From positions 2,170,001 to 2,234,000 of the forward strand of contig CAWJGZ010000001.1 in assembly GCA_963842505.1 (NCBI GenBank): a stretch of 64,000 nt of DNA. Reading direction: 5' to 3'. Under the pieces are notes generated by a model, which was given only the letters and a program-made list of their open reading frames with translations, did no database searches and was not told the origin of the DNA. The stretch is from PALSA-129 sp963842505 (GTDB lineage Bacteria; Acidobacteriota; Terriglobia; Bryobacterales; Bryobacteraceae). The translations under genes and the position numbers were made by a program. Each line of letters begins with the position of its first letter. Position 1 is the first letter of the stretch. This document shows, piece by piece, positions 26,517 through 33,094 of the stretch.

Positions 26517-28544
26517 GTGCACGCCGCGCCACCGATCCGGCGGCCGTCGCGGTACTTTCGCTCTTATACTCATATTGTGGCGAGAAAATCACACGGCCGA
26601 AGAGGACCGGCTGCAAACGTTCCCGCCCATCCGGTTGGAGCCGGATGGGCGCGGCTTGAGATCGGCATTTGCCTGGTGTTGGTGCTGGCCACTTTGGGCG
26701 TGTATGGCCAGGTACGGCACTACGATTTCGTGAACTACGACGACCCGGCCTACGTGACCGCGAACTCCCACGTTCGTGCCGGCCTCACCACGGCGGGCCT
26801 GGCTTGGGCGTTCACCGCGACCGAAGGAGGCAACTGGTTCCCCGCCACTTGGATCTCCCACATGATCGATTGCCAGCTCTTCGGCCAGAGCCCGGGTTGG
26901 CACCACCTCACCAACGTGCTGCTCCACATCCTCAGCAGCCTGCTCCTGTTCACATTCCTTAACCGCGCCACCGGTGCTCAGTGGCCCAGTGCGCTGGTGG
27001 CATTTCTGTTCGCGCTGCACCCTGTGCACGTTGAATCTGTCGCGTGGGTCGCCGAGCGAAAGGATGTCCTTAGTGCGTTCTTTTGGTTTCTGACTCTGTG
27101 GGCCTATCTGCGCTATGTGGAACGGCCCGGGCCGGGTCGCTACGGAGTCATGTTCCTGGCGTTTTGCCTGGGCCTGATGTCGAAGCCCATGCTGGTCACT
27201 CTGCCCTTTGTATTGCTTCTCTTGGACGTGTGGCCCCTGCACAGGATTCAGTTCAACAAGACGGCGCGGATGGTCGTTACCTTGATTCGGGAAAAGGTCC
27301 CGCTGTTTGTGGTCGCTATTGGCGTCTCCGCAGTCACTTACATGGCTCAGCGACAGGTGGGAGCGGTGGCGTCGCTCGGCAGATATCCGCTCGGCCTACG
27401 GCTCGAAAATGCGCTAGTCTCCTATGTTGTCTATATTGCGAAAATGATTTGGCCATCCGGTCTGGCGGTATTCTATCCCTATCCTGCTTTGCCGGCATGG
27501 CAGATCGCGGTGGCTGTTGCGAGTCTGTCCGCAGCCTCCATTTTGGTGCTGGCCGCGGTGCGTAGCCGCCCGTACTTGGCGGTGGGATGGTATTGGTACA
27601 TCGGCACGCTCCTGCCGGTGATCGGATTCGTGCAGGTAGGCTCACAGTCTCGCGCCGATCGATACATGTACATACCGATGGTGGGTATCTCCATCATTCT
27701 TGCGTGGGGCGCGCGCGACCTCCTGAAGCGATGGCCCCAAATCAAATTCGAGGTTGCTCTCCTCGCAGCCGCGGCATGTGCGGCGTACGCCGTGCTCACC
27801 TGGTTTCAGATCCAGTATTGGAGTGGCTCCGAACCGCTCTTTCGGCACACCCTTGCGGTCACCCGCGCCAACACCGTGGCCCATCTTAAACTGGCCGAAT
27901 TCTATTTGGAGCGGAGCCGGTTCGAGGATGCGTGGAAGCACGGACTTGAGGCGGCCCGCCTAGATCCGGTCTCCGTGGAGGCCCGGCTCGATCTGTGAGA
28001 TGCCTTCACTAAGCTGGGCAGACACTCCGAATCCCTGGCGGAATACCGCGAGGCGGTTCGCTTGGAACCTCGCAGTGGTAGGGCGCATTTGGAGTTGAGC
28101 CTGGAATTGGCCCGGACGGGTCAGTTGGAGGAGGCCCTCCGGCAATCGTGGGAAGTGGTCCACTTGCAGCCGGAGGATGCAGATGGACACAACAACCTCG
28201 GGAAACTACTTGCCGAAACGGGCCGCACGGATGAAGCAATCGCTCAATTCTCCGATTCCATTCGGCTAGAGCCTGATAATGCCGACTTTCATTACAATTT
28301 AGGGGATGCTTTTGCCGCGAACGAAAAGCTGGACGATGCTATCCGCGAGTTCGGCGAAGCGATTCGCTTGAAACCGGAACACGCCGTCGCGCACTTCAAT
28401 CTGGGGACCGCGCTGGCTCTGCAAGGCAGACTGGATGAAGCCATCGCACAGTTCACTGCGGCGCTCCGCCTTAATCCTGACCTCCCTGGAGCGCGGCAGA
28501 GCCTGGAATATGTTGTGGATCTCAAAAGGGCATCTGGGAAATAA
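26517..28544 (+). pseudogene. TMTC-like membrane protein with TPR tail, split by in-frame TGA
   Basis: The frame from GTG 26517 (or GTG 26577) runs to a TGA at 27996-27998 and continues in the same frame to 28544. The first part (493 residues) is a polytopic membrane protein with YDFVNYDDPAYVTANSHV, FALHPVHVESVAWVAERKDV and SKPMLVTLPFVLLLLDVWPL, typical of bacterial relatives of TMTC O-mannosyltransferase-like proteins. The second part has tetratricopeptide repeats (GHNNLGKLLAETGRTDEAIA and two more). Repeats begin before the stop (HLKLAEFYLERSRFEDAWKH) and go on after it, so the TGA interrupts one gene and is probably a nonsense change of CGA or GGA, or a sequencing error. Confidence 0.8.
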
Positions 28545-28830
28545 AGGGACGGCCCGATTTACCGCCGCCCCACTCACAAAGTGCGGATTGATTCATAGCG
28601 AAGAGCATGCAATTGGTCCACCCGCGCCCCTTTGAGCGCGGGGATCCCATCCCCACATAATGCACGAGGATTGACACCGGCGAGAAATAGGCGCAATATT
28701 CAGCCAGTCGTGGTTCAACATGCGAGCTTTGCGAGCGCCTGTCCCCCAAGCGTTCGCGGATAGTAAGCTTACATGACTATCCTCCACTGTCTTGCAAATG
28801 AAACACATTTGGAACTTCTAGGATGAGAAC
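28545..28830. other. Intergenic region
   Basis: No gene supported. A short GGGATCCCATCCCC hairpin lies near 28640. The last 30 bases hold the leader of the DUF1801 gene. Confidence 0.3.
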
Positions 28831-29250
28831 ATGAAAAAGTCGGGCGCGAGCCAAGGCCAGTCGGCATCGGAGCTCATCTCGAAGAGAATCGCCGAACTCG
28901 GGGACTGGCGCGGGGAAACCCTCAGCAAAATGCGCAAGCTCGTCAAGGAAGCAGATCCGGACGTCGTCGAGGAGTGGAAGTGGATGGGCACTCCGATTTG
29001 GTCGCACGACGGCATCATCTGCACTGGCGAATCCTACAAGAATATCGTGAAGCTTACCTTCTCCAAGGGCGCGTCTCTGAAGGATCCGGCCCGTCTCTTC
29101 AACTCGAGTCTCGGCGGAAACGCACGCCGCGCGATCGACATCCACGAAGGAGAAGAAGTTGACGAGTCCGCCTTCAAGGCGCTCGTTCGCCAAGCGGTCG
29201 CCCTCAACAGTTCTGGCAAGTCGAAACCTTCGAAGAAAGCGAAGTCCTAG
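28831..29250 (+). CDS. DUF1801 (YdhG-like) protein
   Basis: 139 residues. ATG 28831 follows AGGATGAGAAC. The fold signature is clear: ETLSKMRKLVKEADPDVVEE, WKWMGTPIWSHDGIICTGES, YKNIVKLTFSKGASLKDP and FNSSLGGNARRAIDIHEGE. The family is small, cytosolic and related to frataxin-like YdhG/YdeI proteins; some have been linked to iron or stress, but the function is unsettled. The C-terminal tail is Lys/Ser rich (SGKSKPSKKAKS). The last base of its stop codon is also the first base of the 8-bp target duplication of the IS1595 element, so the insertion left the protein intact. Confidence 0.85.
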   Translation: MKKSGASQGQSASELISKRIAELGDWRGETLSKMRKLVKEADPDVVEEWKWMGTPIWSHDGIICTGESYKNIVKLTFSKGASLKDPARLFNSSLGGNARRAIDIHEGEEVDESAFKALVRQAVALNSSGKSKPSKKAKS

Positions 29251-29257
29251 TAAATAG
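29250..29257. repeat. Target-site duplication, left copy (IS1595 element)
   Basis: GTAAATAG, identical to 32316-32323. Eight bases is the usual duplication length of the IS1595 family. Confidence 0.9.
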
Positions 29258-29269
29258 GGTAATTATCCC
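29258..29269 (+). repeat. IS1595 left terminal inverted repeat
   Basis: GGTAATTATCCC, exact inverse of 32304-32315. It lies 47 bp before the transposase start. Confidence 0.92.
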
Positions 29270-29304
29270 TTGACAACAAGTAGAAGATAGAGCATACTTG
29301 GTTC

Positions 29305-30216
29305 ATGGGTGACGTACAGGGACGAAACAACGTGCTGAGACAGGCGCAGAAATACACACTGGCTCAGTTCAATGCAGAATTTCCGAACGACGATGCCTGC
29401 CTTGAAGCGATCAAAGAAATGCGCTATCCGGGCGGCGTCACCACCTGCGACAAATGCAAAGTGGAACGGAAGCACCACCGCGTTTCGGGCCGTACCGCCT
29501 ACGCTTGCGACTATTGCGGCCACCATATCTTTCCGCTGGCCGGAACCATTTTTGAGAAGTCCACTACCCCGTTGAAGCTCTGGTTTTATGCGATGTACCA
29601 GATTGGCTCAACCAAATGCGGGATCTCCGCGAAACAGATTCAGCGCGAAACTGGCGTCACCTACAAGACCGCATGGCGCATGTTCAAACAGATTCGTACC
29701 TTGCTCTGGGAAGAGATCAGCTTGGAGGGTTCGACGGTGGGGGTAGACGAGAGCTGGTACGGTGGCGTCCAGAAGGGCGGCGCCGGCCGCAAGCCGCGCG
29801 ACAACAGAACCATTATGATGGGCCTTGCGGAACGCAAGGGCCGCGTTCTGGCGCGCTGCATCCCCAACACCAGTGCCAAGACCCTTATCGGCAAAGTTCA
29901 TGAATTTGTGCTACCTGGAACCCCCGTCTACACCGACGAATGGGCCGGATACAATACTCTCGGAGAAAGGCGCCGCTATACCCATCGACGCATCAAGCAT
30001 TCATCGAGGGTCTACGTTCAGGGCGACATTCACACCAACACCATCGAGGGTTTCTGGAGCCTGATGAAGCGTGGCATCGGCGGCGTTTACCACTCAGTGA
30101 GCGAGAAGTTCTTGCAGGAATACTTGAACGAATACGCTTTCCGGTACAACCGGCGCAACGTGCCTGTGCCGATGTTCAAGCAGATTTTGGGGCAGGTTTC
30201 GGCGAAGGTGGAGTAA
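29305..30216 (+). CDS. IS1595-family transposase (ISXO2-like DDE)
   Basis: 303 residues. The N-terminus is a zinc ribbon with two CxxC pairs (TTCDKCKVERK and ACDYCGHHIFPLAG). A helix-turn-helix-like part (GISAKQIQRETGVTYKTAWR) follows. The ISXO2-like catalytic domain has GVDESWYGG as first Asp, VYTDEWAGY as second Asp, and HTNTIEGFWSLMKRG as the Asn/Glu region. All parts are present and uninterrupted, so the enzyme is probably active. Its 3' end overlaps, on the opposite strand, the small ORF at 30176-30307 by 41 bases. Confidence 0.95.
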   Translation: MGDVQGRNNVLRQAQKYTLAQFNAEFPNDDACLEAIKEMRYPGGVTTCDKCKVERKHHRVSGRTAYACDYCGHHIFPLAGTIFEKSTTPLKLWFYAMYQIGSTKCGISAKQIQRETGVTYKTAWRMFKQIRTLLWEEISLEGSTVGVDESWYGGVQKGGAGRKPRDNRTIMMGLAERKGRVLARCIPNTSAKTLIGKVHEFVLPGTPVYTDEWAGYNTLGERRRYTHRRIKHSSRVYVQGDIHTNTIEGFWSLMKRGIGGVYHSVSEKFLQEYLNEYAFRYNRRNVPVPMFKQILGQVSAKVE

Positions 30217-30307
30217 TCGCCTTCCTCAGCAGGTTGTGGAAGTCCATCCGCGTAAAAGGGCGCGTGTCTTCCTCAGCCTGCTTCGACGTCTTGGACTTCT
30301 TTTTCAT
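30176..30307 (-). CDS. Small passenger protein, 43 residues (RPFTR-DF motif)
   Basis: ATG 30307 opens a 43-residue basic protein: Lys-rich start MKKKSKTSKQAEED, core TRPFTRMDFHNLLRKA, and a Pro/Lys tail ending PKPAPKSA. I do not recognise a named family, but the same core appears in a second ORF in this element (31391, leftward), which argues that it is a real gene. It runs opposite to the transposase and to the nearby DUF3800 gene and overlaps the transposase end. Possible roles include a regulator or partner of DUF3800; this is a guess. Confidence 0.5.
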   Translation of the reverse strand: MKKKSKTSKQAEEDTRPFTRMDFHNLLRKAITPPSPKPAPKSA

Positions 30308-30458
30308 AAGGGGCCTAGCAGTAGCAGCGCTGGCACGCCGCGCCTGATGCCTTCCTAGGGGTAGTGTACCACGGCTCCCCGGAAAGGCGGAAATGTATTC
30401 GGCATTTGGACGTGTAGCGAGGAGTATAAGGCCCGGCTTATTTTCACTAGAGAAAATC

Positions 30459-31235
30459 ATGACGATCTGTTCGGGATACTTCGACGCCAGCGGAAAACTT
30501 TCCGGATTCGCGGCGGTGACTCTCGGCGGATTCGCTTCCCCTATGAAGAAATGGGACGCTTTTGATGATGCGTGGCAACGCGCCTTGGACACTGAAGGCG
30601 TCAAGCAGTTTCACGCCACCGACTTTGCGGCGAGCCAAGGAGAGTTCAAAGCATGGAAAGGTGACCGACAACGACGCAGCCGGTTTGTGAGGTCGCTTCT
30701 GTTTGCCATAAAGCGAAATACTAACAGGATGCTCAGCATCGGCGTGGAGGTCCCCGCCTGGAACGAGGTGAACAAAAAATTCTGTTTGGAGGAGAATTTT
30801 CACTCTCCCTACGCATTAAGCGGCTACACCGCTCTCAGGCTGTCGAGTAAATGGGCGCATAAGAAAGGCCACCAGTGGCCAATCGAAGTATTCTTTGAGG
30901 ACGGGGACGAGGATCGCGGTGGCCTGATGGCCCTTTGCTGGTTGCACCACAGGACAGAGCCGGTCTTCTTGCCGAAATCCAAAGCCCAAGCCTTTCAGGC
31001 GGCAGACATGATCGCGTGGAAGCAGCGAATCGCAATGACAAACGCGATGAGGCTCGAGAAACAGATCCTCGCCGATCCAGATATCGAAACCTTCCGCCTA
31101 ATCGAAAAGGAAGTAGACTCGCTCTTGAACTATGCTCCACACAGCGGCGACCTCCTCGTTTATGGCAAAGCCCGTTTGTTGCAAAACTGCATCGAAAACA
31201 AAATTCCAAAGCGCTCTGAAATCCATCTCAAGTGA
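30459..31235 (+). CDS. DUF3800 protein A (passenger gene)
   Basis: 258 residues from ATG 30459. Typical DUF3800 marks are CSGYFDASGK near the N-terminus (the D-E/A-S/G strand), KQFHATDFAASQGEF near residue 50, IEVFFEDGDEDR in the middle, and KAQAFQAADMIAWKQRI near the C-terminus. The family is thought to have an RNase H-like fold with conserved acidic residues and is often found on mobile elements; no activity is established. The typical DES of the first motif is DAS here, so one acidic residue is changed. The gene is 252 bp downstream of the transposase on the same strand. Confidence 0.85.
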   Translation: MTICSGYFDASGKLSGFAAVTLGGFASPMKKWDAFDDAWQRALDTEGVKQFHATDFAASQGEFKAWKGDRQRRSRFVRSLLFAIKRNTNRMLSIGVEVPAWNEVNKKFCLEENFHSPYALSGYTALRLSSKWAHKKGHQWPIEVFFEDGDEDRGGLMALCWLHHRTEPVFLPKSKAQAFQAADMIAWKQRIAMTNAMRLEKQILADPDIETFRLIEKEVDSLLNYAPHSGDLLVYGKARLLQNCIENKIPKRSEIHLK

Positions 31236-31391
31236 GAAGGAAACAGGCCGGCCCAATAGGATGGTGTGAAAATGACACCGCCCACGCGCAGGCCCTTGAA
31301 GTCCTCGCGCTTTAGGCTTAAAAGAGTAGTGAAATCGGCCCGCGTAAACGGTCTGTCCTAGCGGCCCGATTTAGATTTTGATTTCTTCATA
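31236..31391 (-). pseudogene. Broken second copy of the small passenger ORF
   Basis: ATG 31391 (AAGGTGAG upstream) reads MKKSKSKSGR, then TAG, then in the same frame DRPFTRADFTTLLSLKRED. It matches the intact ORF at 30176-30307 (MKKKSK... RPFTRMDFHNLL). It starts 10 bp after the stop of the leftward DUF3800 gene, so DUF3800 and this ORF were a two-gene unit. The in-frame stop suggests that this copy is dead. The 3' boundary is approximate. Confidence 0.5.
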
Positions 31392-31400
31392 GGCTCACCT

Positions 31401-32204
31401 TTAGTCTACAGTGTCTCTGGAAAAGGAATCCCCCATTATTGCCTTGTAGTCTAAGAAACTTTGCGGGGTGTAAAAGCCTAAGGCTATCGGGATGCTGCGC
31501 TGGCGGATGCCTTGCACCGACTTGCGCACATATCCATTCCCATGCTTACAACTCTCTGTTAGCTTGTAGCCCTCAAATGCAACTAGATCGGCTGGCTGAA
31601 GGGCTACATACCGCTCCCAACTACCATCGGTGAAGGCCGCCACATACTTGCTAGTCCACGCGCCAATCGGGAAAATCCCACGCTTGGCAGATTGCGCCGC
31701 TGTGTCAAACTCTGTGGTGCGGTCATAGATTATCGTCACCAGATCATCAGGAAATTTCCGCCGCATGATATCGGCAACCATCTGTAGGCATTTTGCCATG
31801 CAGAGCCTGTAAGAGTGCCAGCGCAGATCAGCAGGCTTAGTAACCTGGGGAAAGGCGTCTCTCATTTCGCTATAGGCAATACCACACGCCATGAGTATTG
31901 GCTTCGCACCAACTACGTTTTTATTTCCAGTGCCGATCACGTCCAGCAACCTTTTGGTCAAACGGATCTGCCGTTCCTCTTTCCATCCGGCATACTCATT
32001 GACCATACTGGCGCAATCCGCCGCATGGTAACGGGTCTGAGGCTTCAGGCCGTCTTTTACAGAATTTTCGCTGTCGATTTTTACCCGCGCAGCCCATCGG
32101 GGCTGAACACGATTCCAGGTGGATTCTGGAGCCAGAACACCACCAACGCACATTATCCCCTTGTCTGCGCTACTGACACTTTCATCGAAGTAGGCGTGTA
32201 CCAT
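31401..32204 (-). CDS. DUF3800 protein B (passenger gene)
   Basis: 267 residues from ATG 32204 (GGGAA ten bases upstream), giving MVHAYFDESVSS; in-frame ATGs at 32213 and 32279 are alternatives. DUF3800 signatures are AYFDES at the N-terminus, TRYHAADCASM near residue 65, VTIIYDRTTEF in the middle and ALQPADLVAFEGYKL near the C-terminus. Its first motif is the complete DES, unlike protein A. The two DUF3800 proteins share only these motifs, so they were probably acquired separately or diverged long ago. The gene converges on protein A and starts near the right end of the element. Confidence 0.85.
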   Translation of the reverse strand: MVHAYFDESVSSADKGIMCVGGVLAPESTWNRVQPRWAARVKIDSENSVKDGLKPQTRYHAADCASMVNEYAGWKEERQIRLTKRLLDVIGTGNKNVVGAKPILMACGIAYSEMRDAFPQVTKPADLRWHSYRLCMAKCLQMVADIMRRKFPDDLVTIIYDRTTEFDTAAQSAKRGIFPIGAWTSKYVAAFTDGSWERYVALQPADLVAFEGYKLTESCKHGNGYVRKSVQGIRQRSIPIALGFYTPQSFLDYKAIMGDSFSRDTVD

Positions 32205-32303
32205 AAAAAACATTTTCCCAATACGCGTAAAACACTTCAGATCCGATAGCGAAATACCACGGTTAGCTCGTTTGTCCATTGTATCTCGTTTACTTGCTCA
32301 GAG

Positions 32304-32315
32304 GGGATAATTACC
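32304..32315 (-). repeat. IS1595 right terminal inverted repeat
   Basis: GGGATAATTACC, exact complement of the left end. Confidence 0.92.
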
Positions 32316-32323
32316 GTAAATAG
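32316..32323. repeat. Target-site duplication, right copy (IS1595 element)
   Basis: GTAAATAG, identical to 29250-29257. Confidence 0.9.
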
Positions 32324-32440
32324 TTGTAATTCACTGCTTCGCCGCGGCCGCCGCCAAACGTGCTGCCCAACTGAGCCTGGGTGGCGGAATCCGTTCAGCA
32401 GGTGTAGAAATTGGATACGATATCAATCGGAGTTTTCGCC

Positions 32441-32986
32441 ATGAGCACCTGCCTGGCGTCGGCCATCGCGCTCTCCACGATGAGCGCATTCGCTGCCCAG
32501 AACGCCCCGGTCCAGCCCAAATTCGAGGTGGCGTCGGTGAAGCGGATGGATCGGTGCGAATTCAATACCTCCATCGACCCTGGGTCCGTTACATTAAAGG
32601 GTGTGCCTCTCAAAGCGGTCCTGATGGAAGCCTTCAAAGTGAAGTCGGACCAGATCGAAGGACCTTCCTGGCTGGATACGGATTGCTTCGAAATCACCGC
32701 CAAGATGCCGGAAGGCGCGGCCCGCGACGAGATCCCGGCGAGGCTTCAGGCGTTGTTGGCCGAAAGGTTCAAGCTTGCCGTCCACAAGGAGGATCGCCCC
32801 AGCACGGGGTATGCGCTGGTCGTGGACAAGAACGGCCCGAAATTCAAGGAGTCCGACCCGAGTTCGAACTTCATGGACTCGGAAACTTGCCCCCGGACAT
32901 CGCGCAACCGGCTTCTGCACTCGTTTCAGAAGCCCACTGCCCCGGCTGTCACCTTGCCCGCGAGAACGCAGCTTGGGAAGACCTGA
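32441..32986 (+). pseudogene. TIGR03435-family protein, truncated
   Basis: ATG 32441 (a TTG lies at 32411) gives a signal peptide (STCLASAIALSTMSAFA), then QPKFEVASVKRMDRCEFNTS, the opening of the acidobacterial TIGR03435 family, continuing with LKGVPLKAVLMEAFKVKSDQ, ERFKLAVHKEDRPSTGYALV and DKNGPKFKESDP. Family members then need another 80-120 residues ending in a DRTGL..YDF..W-type block, as in the intact gene at 62680-63801. Here homology stops near 32880 and the frame ends in unrelated sequence at 32986. Just after that point another frame (to 33015) reads PASALVSEAHCPGCHLAREN, which suggests a deletion junction. Confidence 0.7.
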
Positions 32987-33094
32987 AGAAGGTGCTGCAC
33001 TTCGTGTACGATTGAGCGGGCGGAGGAAATCGGCGTGCGCCCGCTAAACGCGGAGACACGGAAGCGCGGAGAAACGGTGGCTTGGCTCCCAGCG

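Larger units (their letters stand above)
29258..32315 (+). mobile_element. IS1595-family element with DUF3800 passenger genes
   Basis: A 3,058-bp element with perfect 12-bp inverted ends: GGTAATTATCCC at 29258-29269 and its complement at 32304-32315. Similarity continues weakly inward (..CAAGTA.A.GA). It is flanked by the 8-bp direct repeat GTAAATAG. It encodes a full-length ISXO2-type transposase (29305-30216), two convergent DUF3800 proteins, an intact 43-residue ORF and a related broken small ORF. Plain IS1595 elements are about 0.7-1.1 kb, so about 2 kb is cargo. Passenger genes are known in this family, but I do not recall this combination. It looks complete and recent. Confidence 0.93.
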
